Shown here: in pieces, positions 55,162-64,000 of the stretch
Numbering within the stretch: the stretch's first letter is position 1
How the letters are laid out: every line of letters begins with the position of its first letter
Assembly (NCBI GenBank): GCA_018136815.1
Contig: CM030938.1
Coordinates: forward strand, 3,077,289 to 3,141,288
DNA: 64,000 nt
From: Isochrysis galbana
Lineage: Eukaryota > Haptophyta > Isochrysidales > Isochrysidaceae
Reading direction: 5' to 3'
Notes under the pieces: generated by a model
The model's input: the letters and a program-made list of their open reading frames with translations, nothing else
What the model was told of the DNA's origin: nothing
The model's database searches: none
Position numbers and translations under genes: made by a program

Positions 55162-58100
55162 TCAGTCGTGATTGGGTTCGCGGAGGTCGGACAGACCTGT
55201 GCACAAGTCATGCTGACAGGGACCACCGCTATCGGTGACGTCGAGACGCGAAAGATCGGCGGAGCGTCGGGGCTTGGACTGCCATTAACCTCAAGAGGAG
55301 CCACCGTGGATGGAGCACCGAGGGTGATAGAGCCGTCCGTGCTGTCGGAGGCGAGCTGAATCGAAGCGGCGTGCGTAGCTAAGAAGTCGTTCCCGAGCAG
55401 CAGCATCGGGTTGCCTTCAATCACCATGAACGTATGACGAAAGAGAAATCCACCGACGGAGAAAACGATCCGAGCCTTGCCTCGCGTGATAAGAGGTAGG
55501 CCGTCTGGGCCATGGAGCGGTGTCACTACGGCTTGCGGCAGCCGCTCGACGCATGCGTCGTTGGGTAGGCTGGACAAGAGGGAAGTGGTCACGACCGACG
55601 GGCCAGCTCCGGTGTCAGCGAGGGTGCTGTTGACCGTGAGAGCGGAGTCGGCCAAGATTACTCCTTCTTTGCCGGTAGCCTCGCCGGAGCGGCAGACCAT
55701 CAGGTCTCGAACATATAGGCAATGCCTTGGGTAGGCAGATGGTAGGGTATCCACGACGCTCTCCGGTCGGTGCGTGGTCACGTGTGCGATGGTGTCGGAC
55801 GGGGACGGGGTTGGTCGACAGCGTGGTTGCTCGGGTGAATTCGTCGTCAAAGTAGTCGTCGTCTCTTCGGGTACTCCGATTGCCGCTATCGTGGCAGAGA
55901 GCCTAGAGGCGTCGTCCTCGTTGGTAGCGGTACAGGGTGATAGCTTGGGACTAGTGTATCCCAGGCCTCTCTTGTCGGTGGGGTGCCTCGGGTGGTCGGA
56001 CATCCTTTCCCAGTCTTTCTCGAGACGAGCTTGGGCTTCTGTCTTGGGTCTTCGAACTAATGAGGCTAGCTCTTCGGCGCGGATGCCTTTGGCTTCCACG
56101 AACTCGATCGGCGCTCGGACGGCAGCGGCGAGGTCGGATTCCTCGACGGCGCCTCGTCCGGCTAGAGCTTGCGCTCTTATTTCGTCAGCGGTTTCGAGCG
56201 TGACGTTGGACCATTTCTGGTCCCCGTTCACTCCGAATGATTGCCATTGTTGGCGCCGCTTCCGGAGAGTCGTCGGCGTCGTCGGACGTGGCGAGCTCGC
56301 GCGTGCCGGAGGCGGGGCGGTCCATGGAGAGAATGGGTCGTGGAAAGTAGACTCGGAGGCGTAGAGTGGCGTGTCGTTGTCGTAGTTATCGTGGGTTTCT
56401 TTTTGGTCTTCGTGGTTGTTTGTCTCGGGAGTAGCTGGACGGGAAACAACGGGGTCGGAAGAAACTTCACTAGATTCCCTCCCCCTCTCATAACGATGAA
56501 GAGCCGACCACGGCTCGTAGGCGGTAGCCTCGGTTGAACTTAGTGAAGGCCGGTCCAATAGGCTGCGCCGCGCGCAAGCGAGTAGCTCCAACGCGGACAG
56601 TTTCTTCGTCGATGCCTGGTCTCCCTGTTGGCTCAAATATCGAAGAAGAACAGGCATCCAATGGATCGCCATCGCTCCAGCTACGCCGACGTAGGTGCGG
56701 CTGCGCAGAGCGCCACGGTGCGGTGAAGGAGACAGATTAGCCATGGCTGACTCACGGCCATCCACGACGCAGGTTGGCTGAAGGGGCGGCAGCCCTTTGG
56801 TGAGGTACAACCCGGTGGCTTTCTGGTGTCCAGTGCCGTGCTCCCATGGTTGGACGAATTGGGTCGGGGTCAACCCCCCGACTAAACGGCGAGCTTCCGC
56901 ATGCATCCGAGGGTTTTCAACCGCTACAAACGGAGCAGTGGCGGAGGCCATTGACTTGAAGACGCGGGCGGCCGACTCAAGAGCGGCACGACGTCCGGGT
57001 TCTTGTGAAAGCCATTGGCTACTGACGGCGGAGAGGTACGTGCAGGGCGGGTGGGCGATGACCAGGTCCCAACCTAGGTTTTGGACATGAAGCGCGTCGC
57101 CTTGGAAGTGGGGCACGTAATCAATCTCGGAAGGATACAAATCGCACGTAGCCACATCAGCTCCGGCGAGTAGGAACATCGAGGAGACGACGCCGCTCGT
57201 CTCGCCGACGACGAGAACGCGTGGTGCGTGACAGCCAGACGTCAGCCCGTCTTGGACTCGTTGATTCATCTTCGTGAGCTCGGCGCAAAGCTCATCGAAA
57301 TGCTTGGGTAGCGCGGCGGCAGGCGAGGCTAGGGTGCCATTGCGAGGCCGGCGAAGTTCTTGGGCTGCCTCCGTCAGGTGCCGAGGCAATACCACCGCAG
57401 AGCCGCTCGCTCGTGCACGAAGAGAGGCGAGAGCGTGGAGAGCGGGTGACGGGGTATCATCGCGGGTGCCGACATCGGAGTTGTTTTGAGAGGAATCGAA
57501 GGACTGGATCGCGGACGCATTGATCGCTGCCACGCGCATGATGGCGTTGGCAGTGGTATCGAGAGGCAGGCTGTGCTTGCAGGCTGCGACCGGTGGCCGC
57601 GGCGACGTAGGACGAATGGAAGTAGACTCGGATATCGACGACGTGGAGACAGGCTCGGAGGACGGGATTGACGAACAAACTCGGAGAGGTGGGGTGTCGG
57701 ATTGCGGCGATGGACGCCGCGGCCGCGAGACCACCGGTGAGAGACATGAAGGACATGGCTCAGAGACTCGGTTGGGCTGGCTCAATGGGCGTAGAAGCTC
57801 GGTTTGGGAGGCGGCCGTTCCTCGACGTGCAAGGGAGTTGTGGTCACTCTCCATGGTCACGTCGGGAGAGGAATCGGGCCAGGCATAGACTTCGTTGCAA
57901 TCTGTCGTCGGCGGGGTCGGCGCCGGCGAAAGAAGGGACTTGGCTGTCGAAGAAGCCGGCTGCGGGGAAGGCTGAGGCCAGGGTGGTGGCTCTGCGGCAG
58001 CGGCTGGTGTGGGTGGTGGCCGAAGACGTTCTGCAATGCGAAGCATTCTTCGGAGGACTTGGCTCGGGCTAGCGGGTGCATGGACCGCTGAAATTACGGC

Positions 58101-59531
58101 GGATTCAGACTCGAATTCGGAAGACTCGGCGACTTGAGAGAGGCTAGGAGACGGCTGTGCCAGCTCCTCCATGGCTCTTGACTGATGGGATGGCGTGGGA
58201 ACGCCGGTGGTCGACCGCGGACTCCGCGGTGACGTTGATTTGTGCTCGGACTCGGACTCGTCGTTCCTAGCGTGCTGGACGCCAAAAACAGGGCTAATTT
58301 TCGAAATGGGAACGGACGGGGCCGGCCCAAAGGTGAAGCCCCCTGGCGTCGCAACCGTCGATGAGGACGAAGCGGACGCTTGTGATGACAATAGGGGCAC
58401 GGTGGCCAGCACCGGTTGGCTCGGTGCGGCCGTAATCTCGGACTCGGTGACGGGCTTGATTACGCGGGCTCGGGATGCACTGTCTTGTGCAATTGGACTC
58501 GGACTCGGAACGGAAACGGAAGGGATCGGCTCGGCGGCGTGCAGCTTGCTGGAGTGGCAGGCCGGCTGCGGCGAGACTCGAAACGGTGGCTTGGACAAGG
58601 ACACAGTGGCTGTCGTCGAGGGCTTCGGCGTCAGCTTGTGTTTGGACTCGATACGCGGTGGCTCGTGAAACGGGGCTCGGGTATGGTTGGAATTCTGGAC
58701 GTGACCGGAGTTTCCAAATGACTCAGACTCGGGGCGCGGAGGACCGAAGGTGAACACTCCCGCGGAAGGAGTGGTCGTCAGAGGCTCAGTGGGTGGCTGG
58801 AGCTCCGTTAATCCTGCGGTCGACCGCGTGGTAGGACTCGGTGACGTTGTAAACTCGGACTCGGACTCGGACTCGGATGGCTCAGAACGGGGTTTGCTCA
58901 AAACAGGCTTGGACTCGGACTCGAAAGAAAGTGGGGAGGAACCGGAGAACTGCGCCTCCATCGTCGTAGCGATGGAGACTGGTGATACCGGTGATGACTG
59001 GACTGGGCTCAGACTCGTAGATGGGCTCGCGGTGGCGTAGGACGAAGAGGGTAATTCTGAACGTGACTTGGACTCGTACTCGTACTCGGGAGACGTTTTG
59101 TGGCTCGGACATGCGAAATTTGATTTGAGAGATTGAAGGTTGGATTGGGCCTGCGGCGGCTGGATTTTCGCAGACCGTGAGGTCTTGGACTGTTGATGCT
59201 TGGGGAGTGGCGTGGGATAGCGGTTGAGCGGCTTGAGTTGATAGAGAGGCGGTGACGGTTGACTTGGTTTTGAGGACTCGTGCGTGATATCGAGAATCAG
59301 GATGGAATTATCGGCATTGGGAGAAATAGGGGCAATCGGCGAGGAGGCAGGAGAAAGAGGGGGATGGAGGTGGCAGGGCTTGTCTGGAACTTGGGGAATC
59401 TTGGGGTACCGGTTGGGGGCCGTAGAAGTACTCGGCCGTAGCGTAATACGATCTTTTGGTGGGTGGCGTTCAGGCCCACTACCCTGGACTGGTAGTGGGG
59501 TAACAGCGCGGACGTGGGCCCCGCCGGCGAC
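55125..59531 (-). CDS. Gypsy readthrough region: linker, DNA cytosine methyltransferase-like domain, aspartic protease
   Basis: In the same frame as gag and open without interruption from the codon after its UAG (59,531) to the stop at 55,125, about 1,468 codons; the first ATG is at 58,961. After a long Ser/Glu/Pro-rich region (with SESESE tracts) comes a methyltransferase-like domain (about 57,230-56,640): a SAM-binding start VLVVGETSG, AHPPCTYLS matching the PPC catalytic loop of C5-cytosine methyltransferases, ENPRMH in the ENV-motif position, then QPWEHGTGHQKATGLYL and RSRTYVGVA. This block order matches a family of phage and bacterial DNA methylases. An aspartic protease follows (LADTGAGPSVV near 55,610; LLLGNDFLATHAA). 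It could methylate element or host DNA; substrate and activity are inferred. Confidence 0.8.
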   Translation of the reverse strand, partial: VAGGAHVRAVTPLPVQGSGPERHPPKDRITLRPSTSTAPNRYPKIPQVPDKPCHLHPPLSPASSPIAPISPNADNSILILDITHESSKPSQPSPPLYQLKPLNRYPTPLPKHQQSKTSRSAKIQPPQAQSNLQSLKSNFACPSHKTSPEYEYESKSRSELPSSSYATASPSTSLSPVQSSPVSPVSIATTMEAQFSGSSPLSFESESKPVLSKPRSEPSESESESEFTTSPSPTTRSTAGLTELQPPTEPLTTTPSAGVFTFGPPRPESESFGNSGHVQNSNHTRAPFHEPPRIESKHKLTPKPSTTATVSLSKPPFRVSPQPACHSSKLHAAEPIPSVSVPSPSPIAQDSASRARVIKPVTESEITAAPSQPVLATVPLLSSQASASSSSTVATPGGFTFGPAPSVPISKISPVFGVQHARNDESESEHKSTSPRSPRSTTGVPTPSHQSRAMEELAQPSPSLSQVAESSEFESESAVISAVHAPASPSQVLRRMLRIAERLRPPPTPAAAAEPPPWPQPSPQPASSTAKSLLSPAPTPPTTDCNEVYAWPDSSPDVTMESDHNSLARRGTAASQTELLRPLSQPNRVSEPCPSCLSPVVSRPRRPSPQSDTPPLRVCSSIPSSEPVSTSSISESTSIRPTSPRPPVAACKHSLPLDTTANAIMRVAAINASAIQSFDSSQNNSDVGTRDDTPSPALHALASLRARASGSAVVLPRHLTEAAQELRRPRNGTLASPAAALPKHFDELCAELTKMNQRVQDGLTSGCHAPRVLVVGETSGVVSSMFLLAGADVATCDLYPSEIDYVPHFQGDALHVQNLGWDLVIAHPPCTYLSAVSSQWLSQEPGRRAALESAARVFKSMASATAPFVAVENPRMHAEARRLVGGLTPTQFVQPWEHGTGHQKATGLYLTKGLPPLQPTCVVDGRESAMANLSPSPHRGALRSRTYVGVAGAMAIHWMPVLLRYLSQQGDQASTKKLSALELLACARRSLLDRPSLSSTEATAYEPWSALHRYERGRESSEVSSDPVVSRPATPETNNHEDQKETHDNYDNDTPLYASESTFHDPFSPWTAPPPARASSPRPTTPTTLRKRRQQWQSFGVNGDQKWSNVTLETADEIRAQALAGRGAVEESDLAAAVRAPIEFVEAKGIRAEELASLVRRPKTEAQARLEKDWERMSDHPRHPTDKRGLGYTSPKLSPCTATNEDDASRLSATIAAIGVPEETTTTLTTNSPEQPRCRPTPSPSDTIAHVTTHRPESVVDTLPSAYPRHCLYVRDLMVCRSGEATGKEGVILADSALTVNSTLADTGAGPSVVTTSLLSSLPNDACVERLPQAVVTPLHGPDGLPLITRGKARIVFSVGGFLFRHTFMVIEGNPMLLLGNDFLATHAASIQLASDSTDGSITLGAPSTVAPLEVNGSPSPDAPPIFRVSTSPIAVVPVSMTCAQVCPTSANPITTDFFRGPQATTTS

Positions 59532-62306
59532 CTACTGGGCCGGACGGAGAACAACCATCGTGCGGAGGCGGCGGTGGACTTCTGGGTCGTTACCACACTC
59601 GCCACTGCCGCCTTCGCAGAGAAAACGAATGTACGGTTGGCAAACGACGGGGTTATGAGCTCCGTCGCCCGTGCCATACTTCCACAGGTCTGCCTCGGGC
59701 GTACCAGATGGAGCCCGGGGACGAAAGGCGCAGTACGCGCAGCCGTTGGCGTCGGTCCACTCCTTGACGTCGCGGTCTAAGTCGTCGAGACGCGGCGCCG
59801 TCATGGTGGCATCGGAGGGGCGGCAGCGCGTGAGCGCAGCGCGAAGGGCCGGGTGACCCGCGTAACGAGAAATTTGCCAGAAGCGGGCTCGCGCTCGAGA
59901 CCAGCTACCTGGATCCCATTCCGAGAGGCCCGAATCGGCCGGAAGCCCAAGGCCGTTCGGAGGGGGCTCACATTGGCGACGAGAAGACGTGCTTTTGCCG
60001 AGGGGACGGTCAAGAAGTGCGTCCGGTAGCGGAGACGATGCGGAGTAATTCGTAGGTGGAGGAGGAGCCCGACGATTGTCAGCGCCAGTCGTCTTGCGGT
60101 TCGAGTTGTTGTTTTGCGATTTTAATGCCTCGGCCACCGCCGCTTGGACGGCGGCGACCATCGAAGCCGTAGTGTCCACGGGGTTAGAGGCAGCCTTAGC
60201 AACCTTGGCGGTCTTGGTGGGCTTGGAAGTAGTCGCCGGCGGCGTCACGGCGGCGACCGTGGTGACCGACGCTTGTTGTTGGCCAGCGCGGGCTTGTTCG
60301 TACGGGCTCAGGTAGCGCTGGCAGAGGTTGACGCACGAAAGGGCCGAACGAGGGAGCTCGTGGTTCTCGACGCGGAAGCGAGTCTTTGCAAGACACTCGC
60401 CGAACTTGGTCGCGTTATCCACGCCGCGAGCCGCGTCGACCTTGTCGTTCCGGATGATGGACTCGAATCGTTGATTGATATCGTGCGACATGTTTGGGTG
60501 GTCCCAGACCGTCGTGGCATCCACCTTCGCGTCACCCATCTTGCGGACGTACGCGCGCACCAAATTCTTGGATAACTCTAAGAGATCGGAGCCGGCTTCA
60601 CGGGCTACGAGCCTGTCCCACTCCATGGAGGCGGAGTCTTTGGCGAAGCCGGGCACGTTGGCCGCGAAGGTGGCGTCGCACTTGCGGAGAAGCACGTCGC
60701 AGGCCAGCGCGGGGTTGAGAGAGAGGACCGGGTCTTCGGCGAGATCGAGGAGGAAGGCGTAGATCCTTTGGTTGCCGGTGGTGCACAAGTTGGCGGCCGC
60801 TAGCAAGGATGTAAAGATTTCACGGTGGTCGCAGCCGAGCGAGAGGGCGCGCTCGAGCGGCTTGATGAAGGACAGACGAAAATCATTCCAGGAGGTGGCC
60901 GCTGTCTGGACGTTGTCCGAGGCCAGGCCCTTCGGGAACTTGATCTCGGAAAGCTCTTTGCCCATTCGGACTTGGTGATGGAGGGTGCGGTCGAGGAAGA
61001 AGCGGCTCCGAGCCCACTTGGTCACGTGCTCCTTCTCGAAAAACACGCGGTAGTGCCAAACATTGCCGGCTCGAGAGAGGCCGCCGTTGAGAATGGCGTG
61101 GATGAGCTCGAAATCGTTGGACTTCCTGTAGAGAGAGGCTACCTCGTAGGCGGCATCCTCAAACAGTTGGCCCCACGAGGCTAGGATGACCTCTCGCTCA
61201 GAAGCATCACCGGCGAGGCTTGGATCGACGGGATGGCGCCGAGCCGCCGGATTTGGAAGCGAGCGGAGGCCCGCGACGGTGGGTGGAGGTTGGGGATCAG
61301 AAACAGGCTTGGCAGACGGGACAGGAACAGGCGTATTGGGTCCGGGATCGGAAATCGAATTCGGCGGAACGGAGAACGGCGCGGCGGGCAAAGGTTGAGA
61401 AGGGAACTTAACCGAGGCCGGAGGGGCACCAATGGAGTTGTCTCCTTCTTCCACAAGCGGTGGCGAGGTTTCGACTCGAGACGAAGTCGTAGTGCCCGCT
61501 TGGCCTTGTAGAATGTTGAGTATCGTGTTGAAGGTAGACCCCACCTCCCGTTGAAATTCTTCGTGGCGTTGGGCGGCTTGGAGGGTAGAGGACTCGAGGC
61601 GGTCGACAGCGCCGCGGAGAGCCTCAATCTGGACTTGTTGGTCCATGATTTGGGCGGCGCCGACGGTGGCGGTCGGAGGTGGAACGAAGTTACGTTTGGG
61701 GTACGAGTACGTCGACGACGGGGGTGGAACAAACTCTTCATATGGTGGGGGCTCGAAAGGAGGGAGGGACCGGACGGAACCCACATCATCTTCAGCACCA
61801 ACCACAGAGGGATTGAGAGAGGAAGGAATACTTGGCAAAGGATCAGCAAAAGAAAGGAGAGGAAAGGCCGCCGGTGGAGCAACGGACGAGGCGAGAGGAC
61901 CCATTCCAGCTCCAGTTGACGGGGTGTGAGTAGAGGCCCGCGGAGGCGGCGGAACTTCGACCGTCGGCGCGGAGAGGCGAGAGGAGGGGAGAACTGGCTC
62001 GGAAAGACTCTCTTTTGAAGAAGGGAGGGGACCCACGAGGCTCTCTTCCCCGGGGGACTTCGACCCGTACGATTCGAGAACCGAAAAAGAAGAGACGGGC
62101 TCATGACGCGGGGACAATGAAGATTTCTCAATGGGAGAACTCGACATGGCGACCGGAGCCGAAGGCGCGAGCGAAGATTTTGTGCTTGTCAGAGCAAGGC
62201 TGATCTCACTCTTGGAGATTGCCTGCGAGGGCGCGCCGGCAGCTAGCGCGGAACGCGGTTCTTGTGGGGAGCTCATGGAGCTTTCCTCGGGGTTGACTAC
62301 GGGCAT
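59532..62306 (-). CDS. Gypsy gag (924 residues) ending in UAG
   Basis: The frame is open from 62,519; the first ATG is at 62,306 (MPVVNPEESS). The first half is Pro/Ser-rich and probably disordered, with a short coiled-coil-like stretch (QIEALRGAVDRLESS). The second half is a helical capsid-like region, then an Ala/Thr/Lys-rich stretch. Near the C-terminus is a Cys/His cluster (CAYCAF, later CQPYIRFLC and CGNDPEVH), not a standard CCHC knuckle. The stop at 59,534-59,532 is TAG in the context CAG-TAG-GTC, followed by an open frame of over 1,400 codons. Assigned as Gag by position and layout; no sequence match is claimed. Confidence 0.7.
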   Translation of the reverse strand: MPVVNPEESSMSSPQEPRSALAAGAPSQAISKSEISLALTSTKSSLAPSAPVAMSSSPIEKSSLSPRHEPVSSFSVLESYGSKSPGEESLVGPLPSSKESLSEPVLPSSRLSAPTVEVPPPPRASTHTPSTGAGMGPLASSVAPPAAFPLLSFADPLPSIPSSLNPSVVGAEDDVGSVRSLPPFEPPPYEEFVPPPSSTYSYPKRNFVPPPTATVGAAQIMDQQVQIEALRGAVDRLESSTLQAAQRHEEFQREVGSTFNTILNILQGQAGTTTSSRVETSPPLVEEGDNSIGAPPASVKFPSQPLPAAPFSVPPNSISDPGPNTPVPVPSAKPVSDPQPPPTVAGLRSLPNPAARRHPVDPSLAGDASEREVILASWGQLFEDAAYEVASLYRKSNDFELIHAILNGGLSRAGNVWHYRVFFEKEHVTKWARSRFFLDRTLHHQVRMGKELSEIKFPKGLASDNVQTAATSWNDFRLSFIKPLERALSLGCDHREIFTSLLAAANLCTTGNQRIYAFLLDLAEDPVLSLNPALACDVLLRKCDATFAANVPGFAKDSASMEWDRLVAREAGSDLLELSKNLVRAYVRKMGDAKVDATTVWDHPNMSHDINQRFESIIRNDKVDAARGVDNATKFGECLAKTRFRVENHELPRSALSCVNLCQRYLSPYEQARAGQQQASVTTVAAVTPPATTSKPTKTAKVAKAASNPVDTTASMVAAVQAAVAEALKSQNNNSNRKTTGADNRRAPPPPTNYSASSPLPDALLDRPLGKSTSSRRQCEPPPNGLGLPADSGLSEWDPGSWSRARARFWQISRYAGHPALRAALTRCRPSDATMTAPRLDDLDRDVKEWTDANGCAYCAFRPRAPSGTPEADLWKYGTGDGAHNPVVCQPYIRFLCEGGSGECGNDPEVHRRLRTMVVLRPAQ
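62187..62244 (-). repeat. 58-bp gag segment with an exact inverted copy at 52,130-52,187
   Basis: Within the gag coding sequence (encoding LAAGAPSQAISKSEISLAL). The inverted partner lies 10 kb away near the other end of the element. Confidence 0.9.
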
Positions 62307-62519
62307 GGTGATCGACGCACGACGCACGACGCACGCACGGAGCACGGTGGGCGCGGAAGTGCGGAAGGAGGCTTGTGGGAGGTGGTGGCAGGCGACTGGG
62401 GGTGGCTCAGGCGCGTGCTTGACTTGTATTGACTCGTTGACTCGGGGTATAGACTCGGGAACTCGGGGGGACTCGCTTGGGAACACGGTGGGACTCGACG
62501 AAGTTGCTACAAAAATCAC

Positions 62520-63389
62520 TCACAAGAAACCAAAAACCAAAGTCCTTGGGCTCAGAAAACTAACGTAAACACTCCGGAATCATACGATAAACAAACCCCT
62601 CCCCGCGCGGCGAAGGCTGAAGTCGCGATCGCTCGTCATGCGCGAAGATATACGGAAAGAGAGCGCATAACTACGCCACCGAAGGGTTCGAACTATCGTT
62701 AAAGTGGAACTCGTCCGCTGAAGCCAACGCGGAGGGTCGAGGAGAGATCCAAACTCGCGCGGGGGGAGAAGGCGATGTGCGGAGAGACCTTCTAGACAAG
62801 CGACGAGCAAGGGGCGACGAAACAAGACGCGAGGCGCGAGGCGCGTGCCATTCGTTCTTCCTTTCTTTCATCGAAACCGCGACGAAACTAACATTAAACG
62901 TCGGTGCCCCCTCCGCGAGGATCGCGAAGAAGAACGGACGAGATGGAGGCAATCATCGAAGGAACCGCGAGAGGAATCGAAGCGAGGGGGGAACAACGAC
63001 GGCCGGAGGAAACGAACCGCGCGCGGGGGAGAAGAGAACCTCGCGCGGGGGGGGATTAATATAACGGCCGGAGGCGACGGACGGCACGCCGAGGGAAAGA
63101 ACCTGCCGCGGGGGGGGGCGAGGGACCGAGGGCACGGCGGGGCAGCGTGGGAGGGCGCGAGGCCGATCTCGGAGCGAGATCGCGTCCTTTCCCTCGCGGA
63201 GCGCGGAGAGACCCCCCACGAGATATCTTGGGACCGGAGAATGTTTTGGACGAATCTTCTTGCCGTCGGCCGAGGAGAGGCGGACGGAGAGAGAGAGAGA
63301 GAGAGAGTCTCGCAGAGCGACTGCAGAACGAGAAGTCGAAGTCATGCCGGTTTATTACCTTAAACGAGCCAACAATTATAGTAACAGCA
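62520..63389. other. Gypsy leader region between candidate 5' LTR and gag
   Basis: No gene recognised. It contains the 80-bp sequence shared with 13,334-13,412 (at 63,197-63,275), a short GA tract near 63,283-63,306 and several G runs. No clear primer-binding site found. Confidence 0.4.
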
Positions 63390-63580
63390 AAAACAAAATT
63401 CGAATCGCAAATTTCGAGACCAAAACCTGCAAACCTGGACTTGAGACCATGGGGAATCCGAATCTGTGTGTCTTGTGCGTCAGTGGCAACACGGGGAACT
63501 GTTCAATTGTAATTGTGAGCGCGCACCTTACACGAATATTCATGCCTACAGCCTTCAGATGGGCAGGAATACAACAGAGC
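63390..63580 (-). repeat. Candidate 5' LTR of the Gypsy-type element
   Basis: Paired with 51,850-52,030 by several short shared blocks in the same orientation. Ends not resolved. Confidence 0.45.
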
Positions 63581-64000
63581 GCCCTCAGTGACGACGAGTC
63601 CACCACTGCTACCTCTACCTCGTTCGAGGGAGAGTGGGGCCGCCAGCCGTGGGAGTCACTGACACCGGGGGCGAAGAGGGAAGAGGATCCCTACCCCTAC
63701 CTACTTTAGTAGGAGACAAAGAGCAAAGAGCAAAGAGAGGGAGACATGTAAGAGACCGATGGGGGGCCATCTGTAACACTCTACTTCTGCGCTTCATGAT
63801 ACATGAACGTGAACGAAGGGGCCGCGAGAGATGAGTGCAAAGGACTACTGCACGGTACTAGTGCTAGTGCTACTGCAACACTGCAACTGCAACTGCAGCT
63901 GTTGCTGTTACCTACTACCTAAAGAAAGGAGGGGCCATGAGATGAGTACAGAACGCCGATCGAATGGCGTTTTGCCACAGCGCACCACTACAAGTACTTT
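63581..64000. other. Spacer at the right edge
   Basis: No gene seen. Short simple repeats: AGAGCAA repeats near 63,719-63,736, and ACTGCA/CTAGTG words with a CTGCAACTGCAACTG tract near 63,850-63,905. Confidence 0.5.

Larger units (their letters stand above)
51841..63580 (-). mobile_element. Large Gypsy-type LTR retrotransposon carrying a DNA methyltransferase-like domain
   Basis: Minus-strand order: candidate degenerate 5' LTR (about 63,390-63,580), gag (62,306-59,532), one UAG codon, a long frame with methyltransferase and aspartic protease (59,531-55,125), then a minus-one frame with reverse transcriptase, RNase H and the start of integrase (55,161-52,682), a scaffold gap, and a candidate 3' LTR (about 51,850-52,030). 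Reverse transcriptase (YLDD) preceding integrase is the Gypsy/Metaviridae order. LTR limits are approximate because the two ends are divergent and no exact target duplication was found. Confidence 0.75.

Noticed and set aside
62675-62705. GGGTTCGAAC word suggesting a tRNA or Pol III B box
   Set aside because: No complementary acceptor stem or A box at the proper spacing on either strand.

Overview
This is a GC-rich nuclear scaffold piece from a eukaryotic microbe, most plausibly a marine or freshwater microalga. The clues are short phase-0 GT-AG introns, a plant/algal-type ammonium transporter, an actin-bundling fimbrin with four calponin-homology (CH) domains, a modular type I polyketide synthase (PKS), and dense Copia and Gypsy LTR retrotransposons. 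The sequence alone does not separate haptophyte, stramenopile, chlorophyte or dinoflagellate-like lineages. Two 100-base N runs (30,413-30,512 and 52,582-52,681) show it is a scaffold. Many single-base homopolymer differences between near-identical copies suggest residual consensus error.

Layout. 1-8.3 kb: a fimbrin-like gene and an unknown polytopic membrane protein, both on +, then tandem repeats. 8.7-13.3 kb: a three-layer nest, in which a 923-bp non-coding retroposon (called REP-A here) sits inside another REP-A and a young compact Copia element (Copia-1) sits inside the inner one. 14.5-15.5 kb: an intact REP-A. 16.3-17.9 kb: an ammonium transporter on the minus strand behind a CT-rich microsatellite. 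18.9-20.9 kb: a 5'-truncated Copia (Copia-2) ending abruptly inside a second copy of the fimbrin gene. 20.9-30.4 kb: a second, almost identical copy of the 1-15.4 kb block, missing about 6 kb and with frameshifts in both genes. 30.5-45.0 kb: a minus-strand modular PKS. 45.7-51.0 kb: a rearranged Copia element (Copia-3). 51.8-63.6 kb: a large Gypsy-type element.

The PKS reads, in transcription order: acyltransferase, acetyl-CoA-synthetase-like ligase, ACP, KS, DH, two crotonase (ECH) domains, thioesterase-like hydrolase, KR, ACP, KS, then a second nearly identical ECH-ECH-hydrolase block that runs into a scaffold gap. A clear 85-bp intron inside the ligase shows this is a eukaryotic gene and not bacterial contamination.

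The two most unusual objects are the Gypsy-type element and the fimbrin. The element carries a phage-like DNA cytosine methyltransferase domain between Gag and protease, and reaches it through a single in-frame UAG codon. The fimbrin has its second CH domain split by about 570 residues that contain ten 36-residue Gly/Met/Asn/Cys-rich repeats.
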